In this document: positions 1 to 5,952 of the stretch, piece after piece
Layout: every line of letters begins with the position of its first letter
How positions within the stretch are numbered: the stretch's first letter is position 1
Source: Verrucomicrobiota bacterium
GTDB lineage: Bacteria; Verrucomicrobiota; Verrucomicrobiia; Opitutales; Opitutaceae
Assembly: GCA_023443455.1 (NCBI GenBank)
Contig: JAEZUE010000055.1
Coordinates: 1-21,194, forward strand
Direction: 5' to 3'
DNA length: 21,194 nucleotides
Translations under genes and position numbers: made by a program
Notes under the pieces: model-generated
Databases searched by the model: none
Seen by the model: only the letters and a program-made list of their open reading frames with translations
What the model was told of the DNA's origin: nothing

Positions 1-6
1 AATTTC

Positions 7-23
7 CGAAAGCCTTGGCGGCT
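7..23. repeat. 17-bp direct repeat, copy 1 (second copy 186-202)
   Basis: CGAAAGCCTTGGCGGCT occurs exactly at 7-23 and 186-202. A shortened relative (CGAAGCCTTGGCGAAG) is near 20455-20470. The sequence after each copy differs but stays rich in GCTACGG / GCCGCG blocks, which also flank the REP-like copies. This suggests the 17-mer is one end of a larger composite dispersed element. Confidence 0.6.
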
Positions 24-62
24 CAAGCCGCGTGGGGCGCAGCCCTTTACGCGGCGATGCTC

Positions 63-104
63 TTCCGTCTCCTCCGCACCAACTACCAATTTCGAACTTC
101 CAAT
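63..104 (+). repeat. Heptamer-periodic array a (six units)
   Basis: The sequence parses into consecutive 7-nt units without a phase slip: TTCCGTC, TCCTCCG, CACCAAC, TACCAAT, TTCGAAC, TTCCAAT. The 13-mer TTCGAACTTCCAA recurs at 309-321 in the next array. It is non-coding. Confidence 0.55.
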
Positions 105-253
105 CCATTTTCTCGCGCAAAGACGCACAGGCGCAAAGGACGGACTCGGAAGGGAATGAGGGAGTAAGGAAGGAAGGCCGGCCATCGAAAGCCTTGGCGG
201 CTTCCGCTACTGCGGCTCGGCAGGGACGCCTCGCCCTACCTAAAGCCGCTCGC

Positions 254-346
254 TTCCGAGTTCTGCCTTCCGAGTTCCCTCCTTCCCCGTTCGCCACCAA
301 CTTCCAACTTCGAACTTCCAACTACTTCCGCCTTCCGGCTTCCGCT
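254..346 (+). repeat. Heptamer-periodic array b with a few phase slips
   Basis: The units begin with TTC and are 7 nt long: TTCCGAG, TTCTGCC, TTCCGAG, TTCCCTC (254-281), then after a 1-nt slip TTCCCCG, TTCGCCA (283-296), then TTCCAAC, TTCGAAC, TTCCAAC (302-322), then TTCCGCC, TTCCGGC, TTCCGCT (326-346). The period is clear although the units drift in sequence. No gene overlaps it. Confidence 0.65.
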
Positions 347-362
347 ACACCCGAAATTCTTA

Positions 363-380
363 CTCTGCTGGCCAGCAGAG
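363..380. repeat. 18-bp perfect palindrome
   Basis: CTCTGCTGGCCAGCAGAG is a perfect inverted repeat with no loop. It is followed by GCTACGG blocks (381-412) like those beside the diverged REP copy at 9211-9240. It may be a second type of REP-like palindrome or a binding site; nothing distinguishes the two. Confidence 0.6.
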
Positions 381-441
381 CTACGGCTTGGCGACCTTCG
401 CTACGGCGCCTTGAGCCGCGCGGGGCGTCGCCAGCTCGGCT

Positions 442-471
442 TCGCTGCTCTGGCGAGCAGCGCCACGGGGA
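442..471 (-). repeat. REP-like palindrome, intergenic copy
   Basis: A 30-bp match, in reverse orientation, to the copy at 9262-9291. The core is a hairpin with a perfect 7-bp stem (444-450 with 455-461) and loop TGGC. The tail CACGGGGAGGGCG (464-476) is identical to 9206-9218 (read on the minus strand) at the addB/addA junction, so the repeat unit extends beyond the hairpin. It lies downstream of the secretin gene. Confidence 0.8.
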
Positions 472-484
472 GGGCGGAAAATTG

Positions 485-514
485 AAAAAGCCCCGGCGTT
501 ATCGCCGGGGCTTT
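485..514 (-). terminator. Rho-independent terminator of the pil/secretin operon
   Basis: An 11-bp perfect inverted repeat (488-498 with 503-513, AAGCCCCGGCG) with loop TTAT. On the minus strand it is followed by a run of T (485-489 read as TTTTT). It lies 45-75 nt downstream of the secretin stop and fits the end of the leftward five-gene operon. Confidence 0.85.
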
Positions 515-523
515 GAAAGGAAC

Positions 524-543
524 GGCGTGAGCAAGCTCACGCC
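524..543 (-). repeat. Hairpin between secretin stop and terminator
   Basis: GGCGTGAGC (524-532) pairs perfectly with GCTCACGCC (535-543) across AA. It lacks a T-run, so it is not a classical terminator by itself. It may add RNA 3'-end stability upstream of the true terminator, or be another REP-type palindrome. Confidence 0.55.
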
Positions 544-559
544 CCACAGGAATGGGATC

Positions 560-2128
560 TCAGTTGGTCAGCTCCGGCAACGCCTCACGGGCGCCGGGGA
601 GGTCGGCCTTCTCGATCTCGGCGCCCTTGAGCAGGTCGGCGCTGAAGACTTCGTCGACCTTGGCCTCGCCGTTGTCGAGTGTCTTGGCCGTGATGAAGAT
701 CACGAGGTTGCGGGTCTTGAGCGCGGTGCTCTTCGACTTGAAGAGGCTGCCAATCACCGGGATCTCGCCGATCACCGGAACCTTCGAGCGGCCGTTGCTC
801 TTCTCATTCTCGATCAAACCACCGATACCGAGGGTGTGGCCGTTCTTGAGCGAAATCTGCGTGACCGTCTTGCGGGTCGCGATGATCGGGATCTGGGCGC
901 CGGAGGCACCACCGAAGGAAACCACGCCGGAACGGCTGCTCACTTCGGGGGTGATGTTCATCTTGATGAAGCCGGCGTTGTTCACCTGCGGCGTGACCTT
1001 CAGGTTGATGCCGATCGGCTTGTAGGTGAAACCGCTGACCTCGAAACTGCCCTGCTCCTGATTGTAGCTGTAGTTCGGGATCGGAAACTCCTCACCGATA
1101 TTGATCGCCGACTCGACGTTGTTGAGCGTGACCACCGTGGGATTCGAGACGAGGCGCACGTTGTTGTTCGACTCGTAGAGCGACATCACCGCACCGAACT
1201 CGGACATCGAGAAGGTCGAGGTGATGAGCGAAGGTGAATTGAAGAGGGACTGGAGATTGTTCTTCCAGTCCGAGGAATTCACGCCGGGGGAGGAATACGT
1301 CGCAGGAGTGCTCGTTGCTGGCGACTCCAGAATCACATTCCCGTTCTCATCACGCGAGTAGACATAGACGCCATTGGCATTCGGCTCCATTTTGTACTTG
1401 GCTGGCGTGTAGGTCGGCCCGGCACTCATCGTCCCGGTCTCCCACTCGGTCGCCCCCTGCTTGACCTCGAACGCCTTCAGCGAGGCCCAGTTCATGCCGA
1501 CGTCGTAGCCGTCGTTGTTGGTCACCTCGATGAACTTCGACTCGATCATGACCTGCGCGGTGGCGACATCGAGCTTGTCGATGATCGGCTTGATCTTCTC
1601 GAGGCGGGACGGGCGCTCGGTGATGACCAGCGCGTTGTTGCGCGCATCGATCTGGATGCGGCCCTTCACCGGCTCGCCGGTGTCGACCATGCCCGAAATC
1701 GTCGGGAGGATCTTCCCCGCCTCGGCGTAGTTGAGAATGAACACCTCGGTCGTGGTGGGCTCCTGCGCCAACTGGTCCTGGCTGACCACGCGAATGATGT
1801 TCTCATCCTCCAAGTACGTGTAGCCGACCGGCGAGAGCACCTCACGGAAGATCTGGCGCCACGTGACGTTGCGCAGCTTGATCGACGTGCGGCCCTGCAG
1901 CGTCTCCGGCACAACCAGGTTCAGCTCGAACAGGTCGGCGACGTTGCGCAGGATCGTGCGGATCTCCTCGTTCGGGAAATCGACCGAGATCAGGTCCTTC
2001 TTCTCGCTCATCGCGACGGCCGAGGACGTCGACGCAGCGGCACCGGGGGCGGGCTCCTCGGTCTGCGCGCAGAGGGGTAGCGCAAGCACGGAAGCAGCTG
2101 CCAAGACAAACAGTTTGTTACGTTTCAT
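560..2128 (-). CDS. Secretin (PilQ/GspD-type outer-membrane channel)
   Basis: This 522-residue protein would form the outer-membrane ring of a type IV pilus or type II secretion-like machine. A Sec signal peptide is visible (MKRNKLFVLAAASVLALPLC, cleavage near CAQ). An STN/secretin N0-type domain covers about residues 45-118, a secretin N1-type domain about 125-190, and the secretin core about 305-485. The hallmark VPVIGEIPVIGSLF motif is at 450-463. Between them, about 215-300 is a low-conservation Ser/Asn/Gly-rich insert. There is no AMIN domain, so the protein is shorter than proteobacterial PilQ. It is the last gene of the operon, 8 bp after the pilP-like gene, and is followed by a strong terminator. 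Family assignment is firm. Pilus versus secretion use rests on the PilM/N/O neighbours. Confidence 0.9.
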   Translation of the reverse strand: MKRNKLFVLAAASVLALPLCAQTEEPAPGAAASTSSAVAMSEKKDLISVDFPNEEIRTILRNVADLFELNLVVPETLQGRTSIKLRNVTWRQIFREVLSPVGYTYLEDENIIRVVSQDQLAQEPTTTEVFILNYAEAGKILPTISGMVDTGEPVKGRIQIDARNNALVITERPSRLEKIKPIIDKLDVATAQVMIESKFIEVTNNDGYDVGMNWASLKAFEVKQGATEWETGTMSAGPTYTPAKYKMEPNANGVYVYSRDENGNVILESPATSTPATYSSPGVNSSDWKNNLQSLFNSPSLITSTFSMSEFGAVMSLYESNNNVRLVSNPTVVTLNNVESAINIGEEFPIPNYSYNQEQGSFEVSGFTYKPIGINLKVTPQVNNAGFIKMNITPEVSSRSGVVSFGGASGAQIPIIATRKTVTQISLKNGHTLGIGGLIENEKSNGRSKVPVIGEIPVIGSLFKSKSTALKTRNLVIFITAKTLDNGEAKVDEVFSADLLKGAEIEKADLPGAREALPELTN

Positions 2129-2136
2129 ACGGAGAC

Positions 2137-2604
2137 TTATTTGATGGTTCGCTCGGCCTCCTGGCCATTGTAGCGGATGCGGAAGCGTGTTGGGGTGATG
2201 CTGACGATCTCGACGCTGTATTCAACACCATCGAGGGAAACGGGGAGAATATCACCGATTTTTTGCCGGCGCTCGGTGAACAGCAGGTACGGCTCGCCGC
2301 CGAGATTGACGCTACCGGTCGGCTCGATCATCTTGGCCAGCGCCCTCACCACCTCGCCGGGATCACGGCTGACCTGGGTCTTCTTGGCGTCGGGATCGTA
2401 GTCCCAAAGCAGATTCTCCTTCGGCGGGTTCAGCGGGTCGACCGCGACCGCGGCCGGGGCGGCGGTCGAGGAATCCTGCTTCGCTAGCTTCGCGGCCGCG
2501 GCGACCGCCTCGTCACGCGCCTTCGGCGTGGAGACCTGGGCGGTCGCGACCGAAGCCGCCGCCAAGACGAGCGCCAGCAGGGTGAATTTCGGGATACGCG
2601 TCAT
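2137..2604 (-). CDS. PilP-like small periplasmic pilus assembly protein
   Basis: A 155-residue protein with an N-terminal signal peptide or anchor (about residues 1-23, ending ATAQ), then an Ala-rich linker, then a compact C-terminal part (about 95-150) rich in predicted beta strands, with an LGGEPYLLF - KIGDILPVSLDGVEYSVEIVS pattern. That pattern resembles the single beta domain of PilP/GspC (homology region), which links the inner-membrane PilN/PilO pair to the secretin. Sequence similarity alone is weak. The assignment leans on position between pilO and the secretin, the usual pilP slot. The start overlaps the pilO stop as ATGA, implying translational coupling. Confidence 0.65.
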   Translation of the reverse strand: MTRIPKFTLLALVLAAASVATAQVSTPKARDEAVAAAAKLAKQDSSTAAPAAVAVDPLNPPKENLLWDYDPDAKKTQVSRDPGEVVRALAKMIEPTGSVNLGGEPYLLFTERRQKIGDILPVSLDGVEYSVEIVSITPTRFRIRYNGQEAERTIK

Positions 2605-3173
2605 TTTGCCGCCAGGAGCTGAAGATTGAGGTTGAGCACCACCCCGCCGGCCGGCGCCCCCGGGGCACCGCCCTGCGAGGAGCGCTGCAGGGTGAAATCG
2701 ACCAGGCGATACAACCGGGAGCCCTGCTCGAGCGCCCGCACAAAGGCGATCGCCTGCGCATAGGAGCCCTCGATCACCACGTTGTACCCCGCCGGGAGAT
2801 ACGGGGCGTTCTTCGGCACGTTCTTCGAGGAACCCGTGGGCCGCAGGATCGACATGCGCACGCCGGACTCGGACTCGAGACCGTAGAAATACGCCTGGTT
2901 GGAGGACACGTCGTCGACATTGATGAGCATCGCCTCGAGCCGCGCCACATCGGCCTGCAGCGCCTGCACATCGTCCTCGATGCCCGCGGCGTTGGTCACG
3001 TTCTTGGCCACCTTCTTCGACTCGGCGTCCTGCTGATCGCGCAGCGCCTCCGCCTCCGACAGGGCGCCGAAACGGAACCCCAACGCGAGCAGCCCAACCA
3101 CGCCAATGGCGACGCAGCCGGTTGCAAGCGGGAAGCGGCGCAGCACTTCTCCTGCTTTTTGTTTCGATGCCAT
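2601..3173 (-). CDS. pilO: PilO-like inner-membrane pilus assembly protein
   Basis: A 190-residue bitopic protein. It has a short basic cytoplasmic start, one membrane helix at about residues 16-36, a coiled-coil-like stretch (about 40-85, with DVQALQADVARLEAML), and a C-terminal ferredoxin-like domain. In the latter, PYLPAGYNVVIEGSYAQAIAFVRALE fits the PilO/GspM pattern. PilO dimerises with PilN on the periplasmic side and contacts PilP. The start is 1 bp after the pilN stop, and its own stop overlaps the next start. It is distinguished from PilN by order and by the typical SYAQAIAFVRALE segment. Confidence 0.75.
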   Translation of the reverse strand: MASKQKAGEVLRRFPLATGCVAIGVVGLLALGFRFGALSEAEALRDQQDAESKKVAKNVTNAAGIEDDVQALQADVARLEAMLINVDDVSSNQAYFYGLESESGVRMSILRPTGSSKNVPKNAPYLPAGYNVVIEGSYAQAIAFVRALEQGSRLYRLVDFTLQRSSQGGAPGAPAGGVVLNLNLQLLAAK

Positions 3174-3174
3174 G

Positions 3175-3774
3175 TTATTTCTTGGCCTTGAGCTTGAGCT
3201 CGATTTCGAAAGTGAAACGGTCGCCGGCCTGGTCGCGGAACTGGGAGTTCAGCTTCACGCTCTCCATCTGCGCCACGAACACCGGGTGGGCCGCCAGCTT
3301 CTCGGCGTACTCCTTGGCCAGCGGAGCGGATCGCTCCGAGGCGCCGACCACCGTGCCACGCAAGCGCACCCCCTCGCCGTACATCTCGATCGAGTCGAGC
3401 GTGATCAGGCGGGGCAGCGTCTCCGAAATGGTTCGCAGGAAATCCGAGGCGACCAGACTCGACGCCAAGAACACCCCGACCTCGCGGGCCTTCGCGTCGG
3501 CGGCGGCGAAATCCTTCTGCAACTTCTGCGCCTCCTTGTAGCGGGGCGTGGCGGCGGCGATCTGCGCGTCGAGCTCGGCCGTCTGCGCCTGGACCTCGGA
3601 GACCGCCATCTCCCGCTGTACCACAAACGCCACCACGGCCGCCATGAAGGCGAACGCGGCAGCATTCACGACAAAGGCGGTGCGGACCACCTTCGTGTCG
3701 GGGAGCGTATCGACAATCCGGAAGTTCGGATGCCAGTAGGAGGCCGTTCCGGCTGCCGGTTTACTTGCTTTCAT
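3175..3774 (-). CDS. pilN: PilN-like inner-membrane pilus assembly protein
   Basis: A 199-residue protein with a cytoplasmic tail of about 30 residues (NFRIVDTLPDTK, the place where PilN binds PilM), one membrane helix (about 31-53), a helical coiled-coil segment (about 54-95) and a C-terminal fold. The fold carries LPRLITLDSIEMYGEGVRL, the Fimbrial-assembly (PilN/GspL C-terminal) signature of a strand after a leucine-proline turn. The canonical INLLP start motif is not present, so this is a divergent PilN. Its ATG overlaps the end of pilM by 14 bp. Confidence 0.75.
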   Translation of the reverse strand: MKASKPAAGTASYWHPNFRIVDTLPDTKVVRTAFVVNAAAFAFMAAVVAFVVQREMAVSEVQAQTAELDAQIAAATPRYKEAQKLQKDFAAADAKAREVGVFLASSLVASDFLRTISETLPRLITLDSIEMYGEGVRLRGTVVGASERSAPLAKEYAEKLAAHPVFVAQMESVKLNSQFRDQAGDRFTFEIELKLKAKK

Positions 3775-4807
3775 TGCTGGCGGGAGTGGGTTGGTGGTTC
3801 GCCATCAGACTGAGAAGACCGAGCCAGGACGCCGGCACCGCGTCGGCACAGACGCCATTGGCGAACTTGATGCCCTGCTCGCCGGCCCAGACCTTGAGGT
3901 CCGGTTCCACTTGGGCGACACCGAGGGAACCGGCCAACGTCGCCCCGAGCCAAGTGAAACTCGGCGGCAGGACCGCACAGCAGAGCTGACCGATCGACTG
4001 GCCAGTCTGCACCTCGAAGAAACCGATCGAGGATTGCAGCTCCTTGAGGAGGCGTTTGACCAGATTCGGCCCCATGCCGGTGAAGTCGAATGTATTGGAG
4101 AACAGCAGCCGCGCCGCCGCCTCCTCGTCGCGCAAACCCAGCTCCTTCTGCGCGACCGGGATCATGGAATTGATGCCGTGCGGAATCGGGCGGGCCAAGT
4201 CGACCCCTTCCAGGCCGACGATGTAGCACTGCGTAATCTCCCGGCCGATCTCGAGCACGAGCGTAGGCGCCTTGCTCTCCAACTGCCGGAGCGCCCCTTG
4301 GACGCCGCCGAGCATCGCCACGGAGAGAAGCTCCAAGCGCTCCGGGAAAAAGCCGGCCGCCAGCAACGTGGACTGCGCCTCGCCGAAATCCTCCGTGTAG
4401 CTCCCGCTGAACACCACCTCATTGCCCGCCGCCGCCGCCGGGGAGATCGGACTGCCGTCGACCGCCGACTGGATCGTCAGCAACATCTTGTCCGGTTCGG
4501 CGCGGAACTGGGTGATCAACACCTCCTCGAGGTAAGCGTTGTCCTTTGCCCGTTTCGCCTCGAGCGAGGCCCGGCGGATGAAACGCCGCTCGGGCGAAAT
4601 CCCGCAGACACCATGGCGATAGGAGCCGGCACGGCGCGGACCGGACAATTTGTCCAACGTGGCGGCAAGCTCCGAGAGCCCCTGGCCACCTGTTTCTTCG
4701 ACCGCTTCGACCACCAGCGGCGTGGCCAGAGAACTGGTGCGGGCCACGAGGGTCGAATATTCATTCACGGCAACATAGTAGCCGTTTGATTTACCGGAGA
4801 AAATCAT
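3761..4807 (-). CDS. pilM: PilM-like actin-fold cytoplasmic pilus protein
   Basis: A 348-residue protein, the usual PilM length. PilM is an actin-like ATP-binding protein that docks on the PilN tail at the inner membrane. Segments consistent with this are TLVLEIGREITQCYIVG (second phosphate-loop-like turn, about residues 181-197) and the helical region with ARPIPHGINSMIPVAQKELG after it. The frame stays open up to 4945, but I chose ATG 4807 (MIFSGKSNGYYVAVN). The upstream residues are Arg/Pro-rich and unlike PilM, whereas NGYYVAVNEYS matches the first strand of the fold. No Shine-Dalgarno site precedes it. It is the first gene of the operon. It is divergent, so the call rests partly on context. 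Confidence 0.7.
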   Translation of the reverse strand: MIFSGKSNGYYVAVNEYSTLVARTSSLATPLVVEAVEETGGQGLSELAATLDKLSGPRRAGSYRHGVCGISPERRFIRRASLEAKRAKDNAYLEEVLITQFRAEPDKMLLTIQSAVDGSPISPAAAAGNEVVFSGSYTEDFGEAQSTLLAAGFFPERLELLSVAMLGGVQGALRQLESKAPTLVLEIGREITQCYIVGLEGVDLARPIPHGINSMIPVAQKELGLRDEEAAARLLFSNTFDFTGMGPNLVKRLLKELQSSIGFFEVQTGQSIGQLCCAVLPPSFTWLGATLAGSLGVAQVEPDLKVWAGEQGIKFANGVCADAVPASWLGLLSLMANHQPTPASNESK

Positions 4808-4991
4808 GGGAGAAAACGAAAGCCGACGAGTCGGAAGACAGTCGGCACGAAAGCATGGCTGGTAGGATCGCCCTATCTCGGCCCAAATGGCCCTCGGCTC
4901 AAGGCCGAAAAACCAGCGACAGGCGCGACGAGCCGGTTTTGACACGCTTTTTTACAAACATTCGCCCCGAGGCCAATGGCCCTATCACCAA

Positions 4992-5075
4992 CTCGGAACC
5001 CAGAACGGGGAACTGGGAAGAATGAAACCCGGAGACCGGAGTTCGGAAACCGGAAAGAGAAGAACCGAGACCAAT
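4992..5075 (-). repeat. Heptamer-periodic array c (about 12 units, reverse orientation)
   Basis: The plus strand parses in one phase into 7-nt units ending GAA or GGA: CTCGGAA, CCCAGAA, CGGGGAA, CTGGGAA, GAATGAA, ACCCGGA, GACCGGA, GTTCGGA, AACCGGA, AAGAGAA, GAACCGA, GACCAAT. The complement of the middle units is the TTCCGGT/TCCGGTC type seen in addA. It is non-coding and lies upstream of pilM. Confidence 0.7.
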
Positions 5076-5187
5076 CCCCGTAGCGGCGCCCGCGGAGGGC
5101 GTCGACGCCGAACGGCCGAGACACTTGGCTTGAGCGACGCACAACTATTCTTGGCGAAAATCCCACGCGGCCGAGCCGCGATGATGC

Positions 5188-5215
5188 TGTCGAGAGGCGA
5201 GCGTCGAGGGATGAG
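5188..5215 (-). repeat. CTCG-type heptamer array, left arm
   Basis: Four in-phase 7-nt units on the plus strand end in GAG: TGTCGAG, AGGCGAG, CGTCGAG, GGATGAG. They are the reverse of the CTCGNNN units at 5281-5308. Within the pair, CGAGCGTCGAGGG (5198-5210) is an exact 13-bp inverted match to 5279-5291. Confidence 0.55.
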
Positions 5216-5280
5216 CGCCGAACCATCGGTGGCGAGCTTCCCGAACGAGTGCTTCGCGCGATCTCCTTTGTGATTGGCCC

Positions 5281-5308
5281 CTCGACGCTCGTCACTCGTC
5301 GCTCGACC
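5281..5308 (+). repeat. CTCG-type heptamer array, right arm
   Basis: Four in-phase 7-nt units: CTCGACG, CTCGTCA, CTCGTCG, CTCGACC. Together with the left arm at 5188-5215 this makes an inverted pair of heptamer arrays separated by 65 bp. The unit differs from the TTCC type but the period is the same. Confidence 0.6.
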
Positions 5309-5561
5309 GATTGCTCACGACTGAGGCAATCAATCGCCCGAATCTGCTTTCCGGCATACCGACAATACCTGCCCGGGTCTCACGCCGTACGTGGCGGAGA
5401 CCGTGAAGTCATCGGGGCCGACTGCTTCGACACCGCCCCCCCCGCAACGCCGCCAAGAACCCAATCCATCTCGACGGCCCTGGCGGCCGCCGCCACGGAC
5501 GGAGGCCGCCACCGCCGCCCTTCGAGAGCCGCACCGCGGCGGCATCCGAGCCCCAAAAAAC

Positions 5562-5594
5562 AAAAAAGGCGTCGCTGCAGACGACGCCCTTTTT
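5562..5594 (-). terminator. Symmetrical rho-independent terminator
   Basis: GGCGTCG (5568-5574) pairs with CGACGCC (5582-5588) around a 7-nt loop. There are six A on the left (5562-5567, read as T on the minus strand) and five T on the right (5590-5594), so it could stop transcription from either side. It lies 22 nt downstream of the stop of the mini ribosomal gene and is most simply its terminator. Confidence 0.85.
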
Positions 5595-5615
5595 CTTACA
5601 CCCGAAAAACGGGCA

Positions 5616-5711
5616 TTACCACGTGCGCTTCTTATGCCGATTGGACTTCAGGCGCTTGCGGCGTTTGTGTTTCGCCATCTTCAGACGGCGCTTCTTCTTA
5701 AGATTTCCCAT
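5616..5711 (-). CDS. bS22/mS38-like mini ribosomal protein (AURKAIP1/COX24 domain)
   Basis: A 31-residue, extremely basic protein: it starts MGNLKKKRRLKMAKHKRRKR and ends with an NRHKKRTW tail. Lys and Arg make up more than half of it. This pattern (MG-x-KKKRR-x-KM-x-KHKRRKR) is the COX24 C-terminal/AURKAIP1 domain found in mitochondrial mS38 and in mycobacterial bS22, where it sits in the small subunit near the decoding region. The ATG at 5711 is chosen because the family starts exactly at MG. The frame remains open upstream but with unrelated residues. No Shine-Dalgarno site is visible. It is a single-gene unit with a strong terminator right behind it. Such small genes are easily missed by gene finders. 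Confidence 0.85.
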   Translation of the reverse strand: MGNLKKKRRLKMAKHKRRKRLKSNRHKKRTW

Positions 5712-5771
5712 GGGTGTCGGATTTGGTTGAAAAGGTCGGTTGTGCGGACTCGGCGGACATGAGTAAAGCGC

Positions 5772-5777
5772 ATTATC
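5772..5777 (-). promoter_or_regulatory. Possible -10 box upstream of the mini ribosomal gene
   Basis: Read on the minus strand, GATAAT (5 of 6 matches to TATAAT) lies 61 nt upstream of the ATG at 5711, in a locally AT-richer patch. I found no good -35 hexamer at standard spacing, so this is only a candidate. Confidence 0.25.
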
Positions 5778-5903
5778 GCGCGATTTTGCATCCCTCCGAC
5801 CAAAAGACCCCTCGGCGCCAGCCGTGAGCGCCGAGATCCGCCGCGCAGGACCGGCGGACCGCCGGCCTGACCAACCCCTGCTCCGGCACGCTCGACCGTG
5901 GCA

Positions 5904-5919
5904 CAGGCGTCCCTGCCTG
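5904..5919. repeat. CAGGCGTCCC-type palindrome, copy 1
   Basis: A CAGGC/GCCTG stem (5904-5908 with 5915-5919) with loop GTCCCT. The 17-mer CAGGCGTCCCTGCCTGC differs in one base from CAGGCGTCCCCGCCTGC at 20055-20071. It lies 34 nt downstream of the addA stop. There is no T-run, so it is not a classical terminator. Confidence 0.55.
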
Positions 5920-5952
5920 CGATCCCCGACTCCCGTCGACTCGCCCACCCCG

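Larger units (their letters stand above)
1..559. other. Gene-free, repeat-rich stretch at the left edge
   Basis: I see no convincing gene here. Reading frames that cross this stretch on the plus strand run on antisense through the secretin gene and have no recognisable product. The stretch is built of small repeats, listed separately: a 17-bp exact direct repeat (7-23 and 186-202), two heptamer-periodic arrays (63-104, 254-346), an 18-bp perfect palindrome (363-380), a REP-like hairpin (442-471), and two hairpins after the secretin gene. A motif around 112-143 with alternating GCGCAAAG and GACGC blocks has a weaker relative near 20514-20540. The left neighbour lies outside the window. Confidence 0.7.
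4808..5615. other. Gene-free stretch between pilM and the mini ribosomal gene
   Basis: No credible protein gene. Reading frames here are Arg/Pro-rich in every frame and have no family signature. It should contain the promoter of the leftward pil operon, but I could not identify one with confidence. It holds a 12-unit heptamer-periodic array (4992-5075), an inverted pair of a second heptamer type (5188-5215 and 5281-5308) and a strong symmetrical terminator (5562-5594). The part 5400-5560 is Pro/Ala-codon-like GC-rich filler with no recognised element. Confidence 0.65.

Noticed and set aside
32..1237. Long plus-strand open frame across the left edge
   Set aside because: Its 3' half is antisense to the secretin gene and its 5' half reads through repeats; composition is Arg/Leu-rich without any family motif.
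4939..4944. TTGACA hexamer as a plus-strand promoter
   Set aside because: No -10 box at 16-18 nt and no plus-strand gene follows; probably chance.
5330..5563. 77-residue minus-strand frame before the terminator
   Set aside because: Gly/Arg-rich with no family likeness and lying beyond the terminator of the mini ribosomal gene; treated as non-coding.
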